64,000 bases of DNA from CADEEV01 sp032127875 (GTDB lineage Bacteria; Acidobacteriota; Vicinamibacteria; Fen-336): positions 1 to 64,000 of the forward strand of contig JAQBHI010000126.1 of assembly GCA_032127875.1 (NCBI GenBank), given 5' to 3'. Under the pieces are notes generated by a model. It searched no databases, was not told the origin of the DNA, and saw nothing but the letters and a program-made list of their open reading frames with translations. Below, one piece after another: positions 1 through 8,072 of this stretch. Numbering within the stretch: the stretch's first letter is position 1; each line of letters begins with the position of its first letter. Made by a program: the position numbers and the translations under genes.

Positions 1-4
1 CATG

Positions 5-1977
5 GTGCGTCCTGAACGAATCCGTCCACGGGGGCGGGGCCGGTGCTGTATCAGACCAGCGGGTGCAAGTCCCGCCGCGGTAAGCGCCGAGCGCCGCGTA
101 GCAGGCTCCGGGCGGGGTGGCGAGATCCTCCCGTCTGAGCGGAGCGTCAAGAGCCCTGGCGGGGCCGTAGGGTCCCGGGTGGGGAAGCAAACTTGCGGGC
201 CCAATGCGTAAGCGTGAACTTTGCAGCCTCGTGAGATAAGAACCCGAAAGGGTGGAGTGGCCGAGCCGGTCATGTCGCGGCGAAGGCAACAGACTGCGTC
301 CGACATCGGATGGGCGCAGGACACTCCCGGGGTAGGGAAGAGGGCACGTAAGGAAGGCCTGATGCGGAACTGGGGAGACCCTCCTCGGCGGCCCACGTTG
401 GGCGAAGGCGGCGCCTATAAGCCGAAGGCGAAGGGGCGTCGTGCCGAGAGGGAGTCCGAGGGGCTCATAGTACCGACGAAGGCGGTGACAAGCCGCTGGA
501 GGGAGAGGGCCTCACTTTGGTCGTGCCTGTGACCGGAGGTAAGCGCGAGGGCATGCCCGCAAGGGCCAACAACCCGACGGACAAAGTGCGACAACTCCAG
601 CGCAGGCTGTACGTGTCTGCCAAACGTAGCCGGACGCGACGCTTCCACGCGCTTTATGATCGGATCTGCCGGGGTGACGTCCTGGGGGAGGCGTGGAATC
701 GGGTCAAGGCGAATCGAGGGGCTGCTGGCATTGACGGGGAAACGCTGTCGATGATTGAGCAGCGGGGCGAGAGGGAGTTTCTCGAGGACGTGCAACAGTG
801 CCTCAGGACGGGCGAGTACCTGCCGCAACCGGTGAGGCGGCAGTACATTCCGAAGCCAGACGGGACGAAACGGCCGCTAGGAATTCCGACGGTGTGCGAC
901 CGAGTGGTGCAAGCGGCGACGAAGCTTGTCATCGAGCCGGTGTTCGAGGCCGACTTCAAGAAGAGCTCTTATGGATTCCGGCCAAAGAAGAACGCGACGG
1001 AAGCGCTGGAGACGATCCGCCTGCATGGGGGTCGCGACTACCGATACGTGGTGGACGGCGACATCAAGAGCTACTTCGACCAAATCTCCCACGACAAGCT
1101 GCTCAAGCTGGTGGAGCGGCGGATATCGGACCGGCGGGTGCTGAAGCTCCTGCGGCAGTGGCTGAAGGCGGGTGTGATGGAGGAAGGAGTGGCGCGAGGC
1201 ACCGATCTGGGAAGTCCCCAGGGCGGCGTGCTCTCTCCGCTTCTGGCCAACATCTACCTCGACGCGCTCGACGGCATATGGGAGCGTCGCTGTCGACATC
1301 TGGGAATCCTCGTGCGGTATGCCGATGACTTTGTCGTGCTATGTCGCACGCGGGCTGACGCGGAGGAAGCGCTACGCCGCGTCGGAGTCATCTTGGATCG
1401 GCTGGACCTGACGCTGCATCCGGAGAAGACACGCATCGTCGAACTGGGTCTTGGCAAGAGAGGATTCGTCTTCCTCGGCTGCTGCCTGCGAGTGGTGCTC
1501 TCGCATTTCAAGCGGCGAGAGTATCTCTTCCGGTGGCCGTCAGCGAGGGCGATGAATCGAATCCGGGCTCGGATCCGGGAGTTAACCAACCGCCGCCGCT
1601 GGGCGGGGATGAAAGACATCCGGGATGTCATCCGGGTGATCAATCCTGTCCTGCGGGGCTGGGGCAACTACTTCTGCACGGGTAACGCCTCGATCAAGTT
1701 TCAACAGGTCGATCGCTTCGTACATCAACGGCTGGTCCGGCTTTTGGCCCGCCGCGGTGGCGATCGACGGAAGCCGTTCCGGGTAAAGAAGTGGCCACTG
1801 CTGCGCTTCGTGAACGAGCACGGACTCCATCGTTTAGTCGGGACGATCCGCTATCCAGGCGAGGTGCATGCGACATGAGAAGACCATCGGTAAGCCGTGT
1901 GCCGGAAATCGGCACGCACGGTTTGAAAGGGGGGATCAGGAACCCGGGCTCGCAAGAGCACCGCGCCTGATCCCTAC
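5..1977 (+). mobile_element. Group II intron, near-complete
   Basis: The element opens with GTGCG, the group II 5-prime consensus, four bases into the window. About 540 bases of structured non-coding RNA (domains I-III) follow, then a reverse transcriptase ORF in domain IV. A domain V hairpin lies at about 1892-1924, with the AGC triad and a GAAA cap, followed by the domain VI stem 1932-1940/1966-1974 and a CTAC end. The domain VI arms pair perfectly over nine bases, so no bulged branch-point A is obvious. The 5-prime boundary is read from the consensus only, and the 3-prime end could be off by a base. The RNA class was not assigned. Confidence 0.85.
553..1878 (+). CDS. ltrA: Group II intron reverse transcriptase/maturase
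   Basis: This intron-encoded protein (441 aa) helps its intron splice and reverse-transcribes it during retrohoming. The reverse transcriptase core includes the IPTVCDRVVQ block and the catalytic YADD box at residues 256-259. It is followed by the maturase (X) domain, with the RGWGNYF signature around residue 370. The protein stops soon after, with no HNH endonuclease domain, so mobility would have to use nicked or single-stranded targets. The ATG at 553 is preferred over an upstream GTG at 517 because GGAGGT lies 12 bases before it. All catalytic motifs are intact, so the element may still be active. Confidence 0.93.
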   Translation: MPARANNPTDKVRQLQRRLYVSAKRSRTRRFHALYDRICRGDVLGEAWNRVKANRGAAGIDGETLSMIEQRGEREFLEDVQQCLRTGEYLPQPVRRQYIPKPDGTKRPLGIPTVCDRVVQAATKLVIEPVFEADFKKSSYGFRPKKNATEALETIRLHGGRDYRYVVDGDIKSYFDQISHDKLLKLVERRISDRRVLKLLRQWLKAGVMEEGVARGTDLGSPQGGVLSPLLANIYLDALDGIWERRCRHLGILVRYADDFVVLCRTRADAEEALRRVGVILDRLDLTLHPEKTRIVELGLGKRGFVFLGCCLRVVLSHFKRREYLFRWPSARAMNRIRARIRELTNRRRWAGMKDIRDVIRVINPVLRGWGNYFCTGNASIKFQQVDRFVHQRLVRLLARRGGDRRKPFRVKKWPLLRFVNEHGLHRLVGTIRYPGEVHAT

Positions 1978-1979
1978 CA

Positions 1980-2405
1980 ATGGCCGACCCCTTCACGCCA
2001 AAGGACGCAAACGTGGACGTGGCCGCGGTGATGGAAACGATTCGCGAGCGCATCCGACGGCGGGCGGATGCCTTGCCCCTGGAAGAGGCCGTCGCCCGGC
2101 GCCTGCGGGCGCTTGCGGACTCCGATCAGCTGGATCCGGACCTGCTCGAACACTTCCTGGCGGGGGACGCGCGCTGGAATCTATCGCCAGACTACAGGAT
2201 CGTGACGCATCGCCGTGGCCCTGCCGCGAGCCTGGTCGTGGCTGCGAAGCGGCTGGTGCGGCCGTTCGTGCGGCTCTACACCGACCCGATCTTCGAGCGC
2301 CAGGCCCAGATCAACCTGTACCTGCTCCACGTCATAGAGACGCTCCTGGAGGAGACCACGCGGCTGCGTCGGGAGCTGTCGAAGCCGAAAGGCCATGAGA
2401 CCTAG
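1980..2405 (+). CDS. Short protein of polysaccharide/glycosyltransferase clusters
   Basis: This 141-residue protein has no catalytic motif I can recognise. It has a charged helical N-terminus, the segment LSPDYRIVTHRRG, a hydrophobic and basic stretch VKRLVRP-like at about 85-97, then YTDPIFERQAQIN and a helical tail. From memory, this pattern recurs in small proteins and N-terminal regions found beside glycosyltransferases and methyltransferases in surface-polysaccharide clusters, which fits the glycosyltransferase downstream. The function is unknown. The start codon lies three bases after the predicted 3-prime splice site of the group II intron, so its ribosome-binding site is probably in the upstream exon, outside the window. 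Confidence 0.7.
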   Translation: MADPFTPKDANVDVAAVMETIRERIRRRADALPLEEAVARRLRALADSDQLDPDLLEHFLAGDARWNLSPDYRIVTHRRGPAASLVVAAKRLVRPFVRLYTDPIFERQAQINLYLLHVIETLLEETTRLRRELSKPKGHET

Positions 2406-2412
2406 GCAGCGA

Positions 2413-2491
2413 GCGGCGGATTCACTCCGCCGCGAGCGGCTGGGGGGGAGCGCGAAGCGCGCGGGGGGGTGCGCCGTGCCGTTACCCCCCC
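2413..2491 (+). repeat. Hairpin-rich REP-like repeat, copy 1
   Basis: The 79-base unit contains three potential stem-loops. The first is GCGGCGGA-TTCAC-TCCGCCGC, the second a GCGC-GAA-GCGC hairpin, and the third a G7 run (2442-2448 or 2462-2468) facing a C7 run (2485-2491). Copy 2 begins 96 bases further on. A degenerate relative lies near 18676. It is non-coding, between two genes on the same strand. Confidence 0.8.
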
Positions 2492-2508
2492 GTTTTTCCG
2501 ACGAGAAG

Positions 2509-2587
2509 GCGGCGGATTCACTCCGCCGCGCGCGGCTGGGGGGGAGCGCGAAGCGCGCGGGGGGATGCTTGATTCGGTACCCCCCCG
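2509..2587 (+). repeat. Hairpin-rich REP-like repeat, copy 2
   Basis: Second copy of the unit at 2413-2491. The first 60 bases are nearly identical, including the GCGGCGGA/TCCGCCGC stem. The loop between the G-run and C-run has diverged. The copy ends 10 bases before the glycosyltransferase start codon, so the last hairpin could affect translation initiation. Confidence 0.8.
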
Positions 2588-2597
2588 AGATTGTCTA

Positions 2598-3788
2598 TTG
2601 AGGCTGGCGTTCGTCGTCCAGCGCTACGGCCTCGAGGTGGCAGGCGGCGCGGAACTTCACTGCCGCTGGCTTGCGGAGCGCCTCGCGCGGACGCACTCGG
2701 TGGAGGTCTTCACGACCCAGGCCCTCGACCACGTGGGCTGGACCCACGGCTATCCTGCCGGCGCGGCGAACGTGAACGGCATTCCCGTCCACCGCTTCGC
2801 GGTCGCGCGCGCCGCGAGCCCGCGTACGGTCGCCTCGCTCTCGAACCGCGTCTTCAAGCTACCCCACACCCGCGAGGACGAGGAGGCCTTCGTGCGGGCG
2901 CTGGGGCCCGAGTCGCCCGACCTCGTGGCGGCAGTGGTGGCCGCCCGCGAGCGCTTCGACGTGTTCGTGTTCTTCTCGTACCGCTACTACCACAGCTATT
3001 ACGGCCTACCCGGCGTGCGCGAGAAGGCCGTGCTCGTGCCGACCGCCGAGGAGGACGACGCCCTCGGCCTCGGCGTCTATGCCGAGCTGTTCCGCATGCC
3101 GCGCGCGATCGCGTTCAACACGCCGGAGGAACGGGGGCTGATCGAGGCCGCCGCGGGCGGCACGAGCCTGCCGGGCCAGGTGGTGGGGTGCGGGCTCTCG
3201 CTGCCCGAGGCCCAGATGGCTCCCGAGGCCGACCAGCGCTTCGGCCTCACGCGACCCTTCCTTCTCTACCTGGGCCGGATCGAGCCGAAGAAGGGCTGCG
3301 GGCTGCTCTTCGCCTACTTTCAGACGCTGGCTCGCGACTTGGGCAGCGGACTCGACCTGGTGCTCGCGGGTCGCGCCACGATGCCCCTGCCGGATCACCC
3401 CCGCATCCGCCACCTGGGCTTCGTGACCGAAGAGGAGAAGGTCGGGCTCCTCAAGGGCTGCGCTGCGCTCGTGATGCCGTCTCCCTACGAGAGTCTCTCG
3501 CTCGTGTTGCTGGAGGCCTGGGCGCTCGGCGCTCCGGTGCTGGCGAACGGCCGCTGCCGGGTACTGCGCGGGCAGTGCCTCCGCTCGGGCGGGGGACTGG
3601 CCTACATCGGCTACGAGGAGTTCGCCGCGGCCGCCGGGCTTCTGCTCAAAAGGCCCGATCTCGGGGCTGCGCTGGGCCGCCAGGGTCGTGCCTACGTCGA
3701 ACGCGAATATGCCTGGGAGCCCGTCCTCGCCAAGCTCGATTTGGTTTTCGCGGAGGCGCTCTCCCCCAAGCCGCTCGCGCCCGAGTGA
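2598..3788 (+). CDS. GT4-family glycosyltransferase
   Basis: This 396-residue GT-B glycosyltransferase probably transfers a sugar from a nucleotide donor during exopolysaccharide or O-antigen synthesis. It starts LAFVVQRYGLEVAGGAE, typical of group 1 glycosyltransferases. The C-terminal donor domain has YLGRIEPKKG, then PSPYESLSLVLLEAWALG, which carries the E-x7-E-type signature. The frame is open further upstream, but that part translates the repeat. The TTG at 2598 places the family's usual N-terminus at residue 1, so I chose it. No strong Shine-Dalgarno sequence is seen. The specific sugar and acceptor cannot be told. Confidence 0.88.
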   Translation: MRLAFVVQRYGLEVAGGAELHCRWLAERLARTHSVEVFTTQALDHVGWTHGYPAGAANVNGIPVHRFAVARAASPRTVASLSNRVFKLPHTREDEEAFVRALGPESPDLVAAVVAARERFDVFVFFSYRYYHSYYGLPGVREKAVLVPTAEEDDALGLGVYAELFRMPRAIAFNTPEERGLIEAAAGGTSLPGQVVGCGLSLPEAQMAPEADQRFGLTRPFLLYLGRIEPKKGCGLLFAYFQTLARDLGSGLDLVLAGRATMPLPDHPRIRHLGFVTEEEKVGLLKGCAALVMPSPYESLSLVLLEAWALGAPVLANGRCRVLRGQCLRSGGGLAYIGYEEFAAAAGLLLKRPDLGAALGRQGRAYVEREYAWEPVLAKLDLVFAEALSPKPLAPE

Positions 3789-3809
3789 GTCGGCCGCTCG
3801 CCGCGGCTT

Positions 3810-4976
3810 CTAGCTCTTGCCCTTGAGCTCGAGGTCGAGGTGGAGCGTGAGGCGCTCCAGCTTCTTGTTGCCGACCAGCTTCAGCGTCAGCGCGTCTTCG
3901 ACGATTTCCTCGCCGTTCTCACCCTCGAACACCAGGTGCAGTCGCAGGCCGGAGGCGCCTTTCAAGAGTCGGGCCGGAACGTCGACAGTGTTCTTGCGCC
4001 GCAGCTCCTGCTTGGAGTCGCGCTCCGAGACGAGCATTTCCCGCAGGCGCCTGTCGGTGCTCCGCTCGTCCCGGGTCGCCACGGTTGCCGGCTTCGAGGT
4101 GCTCGTCATCGCACGCAGCCGCTCCAGTTCGCTCTGGATGTCGATATGCCCCTTGGTCTCGACCGCGCGCACCCGGTACTTGTCAGTGTCCTCCTCTGCA
4201 AACTCCACGTGAACGTCCTCGCCGTGGCTCGCACCCGCCAGGTGCGACAGCGGGTCGCCGGTAGCGGGCCTGCCCGATGGCTCGGCCGATAGCGGCACGA
4301 GCGGCGGCGGCACGCTGGGCGGAGCACTCGAGCCGCGCTGCGGCGCCGGCGCGGTCGACGCCGCGACGGCCAAGCGAGGCGCATCGACCGCCAGCTTTTT
4401 TCGCGTCGACTGGATCGCCAGCCGCGAAACGCCCTTGAGCGTCTCGAAGACGCCGACGCCGTGCAGGGCCGCGGCCTCGAACCACGGGAAGCGTTTCGGG
4501 TTCAGGGCCTCGTTCAGCTTCTCGACCGTGTGAATGTTGCGAATGTCGCGCTTGTTGTATTGCAGCACGAGCGGCAGCTGGTCGACGGTCAGGCCCAGCT
4601 CGGCCAGGTTGGTCCCGAGGTTCGTGAAGGATTCCAGGTTCGGCTCGAGCGCCGCGATCTGGCTGTCGGCCACAAACACGACGCCGTCGACACCCCTCAG
4701 GACCAGCTTGCGCGTGGCGTTGTAGAAGACCTGGCCGGGCACGGTGTAAAGCTGCAGGCGCACCTTCATCCCGCCGATCACGCCCACGTCGATTGGCAGC
4801 AGGTCGAAGAACAGCGTGCGGTCCGTTTCGGTTTCGAGGCTGATCATCTCACCGCGCGACTGAGGCGCCGTCTTCTGATGGATGAACTGCAGGTTGGTGG
4901 TCTTACCGCACAGACCCGGGCCGTAATAGACGATCTTGGCCGTCATCTGCATCGTCGTGTAGTTGAAGAAGACCAC
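3810..4976 (-). CDS. MglA-type small GTPase with C-terminal extension
   Basis: Residues 1-200 form a Ras-like GTPase of the MglA family: P-loop GPGLCGKT at 19-26, the LYTVPGQ switch II region, and QYNKRD for guanine specificity. MglA sets the polarity of motility machinery in Myxococcus; other family members are uncharacterised. The protein is 388 residues, about twice the length of MglA. The extra half has a Pro/Ala-rich linker, a short helix (SELERLRAM) and a conserved-looking beta-rich tail ending DLELKGKS. No MglB-like roadblock gene is visible here. It starts with GTG and lies 20 bases after the barrel-protein gene, so it is probably the last gene of the ATPase cluster. A TAAACT box nine bases upstream could drive it separately. 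Confidence 0.88.
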   Translation of the reverse strand: MVFFNYTTMQMTAKIVYYGPGLCGKTTNLQFIHQKTAPQSRGEMISLETETDRTLFFDLLPIDVGVIGGMKVRLQLYTVPGQVFYNATRKLVLRGVDGVVFVADSQIAALEPNLESFTNLGTNLAELGLTVDQLPLVLQYNKRDIRNIHTVEKLNEALNPKRFPWFEAAALHGVGVFETLKGVSRLAIQSTRKKLAVDAPRLAVAASTAPAPQRGSSAPPSVPPPLVPLSAEPSGRPATGDPLSHLAGASHGEDVHVEFAEEDTDKYRVRAVETKGHIDIQSELERLRAMTSTSKPATVATRDERSTDRRLREMLVSERDSKQELRRKNTVDVPARLLKGASGLRLHLVFEGENGEEIVEDALTLKLVGNKKLERLTLHLDLELKGKS

Positions 4977-4996
4977 GGTGAGCCGAGTTTAGCACG

Positions 4997-5467
4997 CTAG
5001 AAACCAATGCCGGCTCCAACGGAGAAGCGCTCGGTCATCGGCAGCAGCGCCTCTTCGGGGAGCGTGATCTTGCGGTACTCGCCCTTGACCAGCAGCAGCC
5101 CGAGGTTCACCTTCACCCCTAGCACGAAGTTGCGGACGATCCCGTTGTCGCTCCGTCCGCGGTCCGTCTGCCGATAGCCGCCGACCCCGAGGCCGGCGTA
5201 CGGAACGATGCGTCCGAAGGCGGGCGCCACGAGCGCGCTCCCCACGGCCGACAACTGGCTCTGCTCCTGGATCTCGCCGAGCACGCGCGCGCCCTCGGCC
5301 TCGAAGTGGAGGATCTTGAAGAGGGTCACGCCGAAGGCCCCGCCGGCGCCCCCGGCCCACGCGTCCCCTGGCCTGGCGATCGCCAGGAAAGCCGTGACTT
5401 CAGCAGCCTGGGCCTGGGAAAACCCGAAGAGGCTGACGCAAGAGAGCACGACGAGGCACCGCTTCAT
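4997..5467 (-). CDS. Small exported beta-barrel-like protein
   Basis: This 156-residue protein has a clear signal peptide (MKRCLVVLSCVSLFGFSQAQA, cleavage likely after AQA). The rest alternates polar and hydrophobic residues, rich in Gly and aromatics, and ends in the aromatic residue F (SVGAGIGF). That is the pattern of an eight-stranded outer-membrane barrel. The segment PYAGLGVGGYRQTD resembles strand-turn units of OmpW/OmpA-like porins. It lies between the 69-residue protein and the MglA-like GTPase. It has its own strong promoter and only seven bases between the -10 box and ATG. The exact function is unknown. Confidence 0.72.
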   Translation of the reverse strand: MKRCLVVLSCVSLFGFSQAQAAEVTAFLAIARPGDAWAGGAGGAFGVTLFKILHFEAEGARVLGEIQEQSQLSAVGSALVAPAFGRIVPYAGLGVGGYRQTDRGRSDNGIVRNFVLGVKVNLGLLLVKGEYRKITLPEEALLPMTERFSVGAGIGF

Positions 5468-5474
5468 CTAGATA

Positions 5475-5503
5475 AGTCTAGAAGATACAACGAGTTGTTT
5501 CAA
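5475..5503 (-). promoter_or_regulatory. Sigma-70-type promoter with near-leaderless start
   Basis: Reading the minus strand, TTGAAA (5503-5498), a 17-base spacer and TAGACT (5480-5475) are followed by only seven bases before the ATG at 5467. Transcription would start at or within a base or two of the start codon of the barrel-protein gene. Confidence 0.65.
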
Positions 5504-5522
5504 GGCGAACGGGCTGGCCGGG

Positions 5523-5732
5523 CTACTCGACCTTGACGCGCCGGCCCTTGCGGGCTTCAGGGGCCGGGCGAGCTTCGTTGATGCGCTGGAGTTGCCACTG
5601 GCAAAGCAGGATCATGCCCTCGAGCACCTGGCGGCGTAGCTGCCGGGCTTTCCTGCGGTCGAGGCCCGCCTCCTCGAGGATCTCGGACAGCAGGCAGCAC
5701 GCCTTCTTCGAGCGACTCTCATCGCGAGCCAT
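5523..5732 (-). CDS. 69-residue helical basic protein of the ATPase cluster
   Basis: This small protein starts MARDESRSKKACCLLSEIL and is predicted to be mostly helical, with a basic centre (RRKARQLRRQ) and a basic tail. I recognise no family. AAGGAGGAAC sits directly before the ATG, and the gene overlaps the end of the ArsA-like gene by 14 bases, so it is translationally coupled to the ATPases. Size and charge would suit a partner or adaptor of the ATPases, but this is inference. Confidence 0.7.
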   Translation of the reverse strand: MARDESRSKKACCLLSEILEEAGLDRRKARQLRRQVLEGMILLCQWQLQRINEARPAPEARKGRRVKVE

Positions 5733-6903
5733 GTTCCTCCTTGGTGCCAAACGCCACGCGCAGGCGCTGGCCCTCGAAAGCGGCGCCCAGCAGCCGGCGT
5801 GAAGCAAGCGTGCGCGGCAACGTGATGTTGCGGCGCTGGTTGTCGACCTGAACCACCAGGTCCTCGCCCCGGGTCCAGACTTCGATCTTGTCCTTCTCGG
5901 CGAAGGCCAGCTTCAGATACAAGGCGTAACCCTTGCCTTCCTTCTTGACCTCGAGCGGCTTTTCTTCGTAGAAGACCACTGTCGGGTCGTCGTCCCCGAA
6001 GACGTCGCGACCGAACTCCTCGAGCAGCTTCAAACCGACCATCTCCCGGTCGAATAGCCGGGCCGAGAGAAACGGCAACGGATCGAAGGCCTGGCGCGCG
6101 TCGGCGAGGTGTCCAGCCTGGATCGAGAACCAGCGGTCGAAGTAGCTCGAGCGAGCCTGTTCCGGCAGCACGCGGTTTGCGATCACGCAGTCGACGGGGA
6201 AGCCGAACAAGCCCAGGTACGTATGCAGGCGTTGCGACTCCTTGATCACCATTCGCTCGGGGTTGAGCACCAGGCGGATCGAGCTGGTCTTCGGGTCGCG
6301 CAGCAACGGTCCCATGCCTTCCATCTGCTGGTAGAGGGCCTTCACGGCGCCGAAGACCTCGTCCGAGGGCAACGGCATGTCGGTCATCCGCTGCGCCACC
6401 GGGCGCACCGAGCGCACCACCGTGCGCTGGATCGGGAAGATGCGCTGAAAATAGAAGTTCAGCATCTCGGGCACGCCGAGCATGCGCACGGTTTCGCCGG
6501 TCGGAGCGCAGTCGACGATGATCACGTCGTAGCTGCCGCTCTCGGCGTGGCGCTTGACGCGCAACAGGCTGAACAACTCCTCCATACCGGGCAGGATCGC
6601 CATCTCCTCGGCGACAGCGTCCTCCACGCCCTTGAAGGTCATGAAGCGCGTCAGCCAGTCGTGGATCACGCCCCAGTGGCTCGACAGCTCTTGGTTCACG
6701 TCGATCTCGAGCGCGTCGAGGTTCTTCGCGATGCGCACCGGCGCGGAGCCGGCCTCGACGTCGAAGGCGTCCGAGAGGCTGTGGGCCGAGTCCGTGGAGA
6801 TCACGAGCGTGCGCTTTCCGAGCCGCGCCGAGAGCACCGCAGTGGCCGCGGACAGGCTCGTCTTGCCGACCCCGCCCTTGCCCGAGTACAACAAGATGCG
6901 CAT
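5719..6903 (-). CDS. ArsA/GET3-family ATPase with HSP20-like C-terminal domain
   Basis: This 394-residue ATPase has the deviant Walker A GKGGVGKTS at residues 8-16, switch I STDSAHS and the VDCAPTGET box of the ArsA/GET3 family. The last ~90 residues (from VVFYEEKPLEV) match the small HSP20-like domain appended to many bacterial ArsA proteins. Classical ArsA drives arsenite efflux, while GET3 carries tail-anchored membrane proteins. There is no arsB, arsR or arsC here, so arsenic resistance is unlikely. It follows the middle ATPase by two bases (ATG at 6903) and is the third gene of the set. Its signature lysine is intact, unlike that of its neighbour. Confidence 0.9.
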   Translation of the reverse strand: MRILLYSGKGGVGKTSLSAATAVLSARLGKRTLVISTDSAHSLSDAFDVEAGSAPVRIAKNLDALEIDVNQELSSHWGVIHDWLTRFMTFKGVEDAVAEEMAILPGMEELFSLLRVKRHAESGSYDVIIVDCAPTGETVRMLGVPEMLNFYFQRIFPIQRTVVRSVRPVAQRMTDMPLPSDEVFGAVKALYQQMEGMGPLLRDPKTSSIRLVLNPERMVIKESQRLHTYLGLFGFPVDCVIANRVLPEQARSSYFDRWFSIQAGHLADARQAFDPLPFLSARLFDREMVGLKLLEEFGRDVFGDDDPTVVFYEEKPLEVKKEGKGYALYLKLAFAEKDKIEVWTRGEDLVVQVDNQRRNITLPRTLASRRLLGAAFEGQRLRVAFGTKEEHGSR

Positions 6904-6905
6904 CG

Positions 6906-8072
6906 TCAGGAAACCCTGGCCCGTCGGCGCGGGCGGCCAGCGCTGGGTATCTCTCCGAAGATCGCCGCGGCGACTTCGGCCAGGCCACGCAGGTCGTGCA
7001 CGTCGGTCTCCAGCTCGGGAACCAGCACCGGGACCTGGCCGAGATCGACCTCGAGCCGTGCCAGGCTCTTGCGCTCCGCCCTGGCGACCAGGCGCTGTTC
7101 GCCCAACATGGCTACCAGCTTCTCGGTCAGCGACCTGGAGAGGGCAGGCGCCGGCCCACGGCCCGGCGCCGGAATGGCCTCGTCGGGATCGGGATGGAGG
7201 CGGTTCACGACCAGACCCACGAAGGGCATGCTCTTTTCCGCGAGGCGCCGGTGGAAATGCAGGGCCTCGTCGAGTGTGAGGCGCGCCGGGCTCGCCACCA
7301 GGACGAAGCCCGACGCAGGTTCTCGGAGCAGGGCGAAGACACGCGCCGCCCGCTCCTTGAAGCCATCGTACATGGCTTCGAAGGCGAGAAAGAACTCGGA
7401 GAGATCCTGCAGGAATTGGAGGCCGAGGTAGCGGTCCACGAGGCCGAGCACTGCCGCGCCGGTGCGGGTCGCGACCTTGAGCGTCAGGCGCCCTGCCGCG
7501 AAGTACGGCTTCAGGACGAAGCGCAAGATACTGGCGTCCAGGAAGCTCATCATGCGCTCCGGGGCCTCCAGGAAGTCGAGCGCATGACGCGTCGGCGGCG
7601 TGTCGAGGATCACCAGGTCGAAGCGCTCGTCCGCCGACAGCTCCAGCAGCTTCTCCATCGCCATGTATTCGTGCGTGCCAGCGAGCGCCGCCGACAGCTG
7701 TTGGTAGAAGCGGTTTTCCAGGATGCGCCGGCGTGCTTCGTCGCTGCTCGCAAAACGCTCTACGAGCGCATCGAAGGTGCCCTTCGTGTCGAGCGTCATC
7801 GCCCACATCTCGCCTCGGACCTTGAGGCCGAGGCGATGCAGCGGCAGCAGCCGCGGCTTCTGCGAGAGCTTGGAGAGGCCGAGGCTGGTGGCGAGGCGCC
7901 GCGACGGGTCGATGGTGCAGACGAGAACGCGACGGCCGAGCAGGGCCGCCCGGACCGACAAGGCGGCCGAGGTCGTCGTTTTGCCCACACCCCCCGCCCC
8001 GCACACGACGAGAATGCGGCGCTGCTCGAGGGCGGCGCCCAGACGCGCGGCGGCTCGCCGCTGCGCCCTCAC
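6906..8072 (-). CDS. ArsA-like ATPase with altered Walker A
   Basis: This 388-residue P-loop ATPase of the ArsA/MinD superfamily has switch residues TIDPSRR and a Walker-B-like VILDTPPTRHALDFL. The phosphate loop reads CGAGGVGKTT: the second Gly-Lys of the family signature GKGGVGKT is replaced by Gly-Ala, removing the lysine that reaches across the dimer to the nucleotide. The core GKT lysine is kept, so nucleotide binding should persist, but dimer-coupled hydrolysis may be changed. GTG at 8072 overlaps the upstream stop codon (GTGA). The three neighbouring ATPases are clearly related but not recent copies, which suggests distinct subunits. Confidence 0.88.
   Translation of the reverse strand: MRAQRRAAARLGAALEQRRILVVCGAGGVGKTTTSAALSVRAALLGRRVLVCTIDPSRRLATSLGLSKLSQKPRLLPLHRLGLKVRGEMWAMTLDTKGTFDALVERFASSDEARRRILENRFYQQLSAALAGTHEYMAMEKLLELSADERFDLVILDTPPTRHALDFLEAPERMMSFLDASILRFVLKPYFAAGRLTLKVATRTGAAVLGLVDRYLGLQFLQDLSEFFLAFEAMYDGFKERAARVFALLREPASGFVLVASPARLTLDEALHFHRRLAEKSMPFVGLVVNRLHPDPDEAIPAPGRGPAPALSRSLTEKLVAMLGEQRLVARAERKSLARLEVDLGQVPVLVPELETDVHDLRGLAEVAAAIFGEIPSAGRPRRRARVS

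Noticed and set aside
5719..8004. Open frame spanning two ArsA-like genes
   Set aside because: The upstream 360 codons are an out-of-frame reading of the middle ATPase; the real gene starts at 6903.
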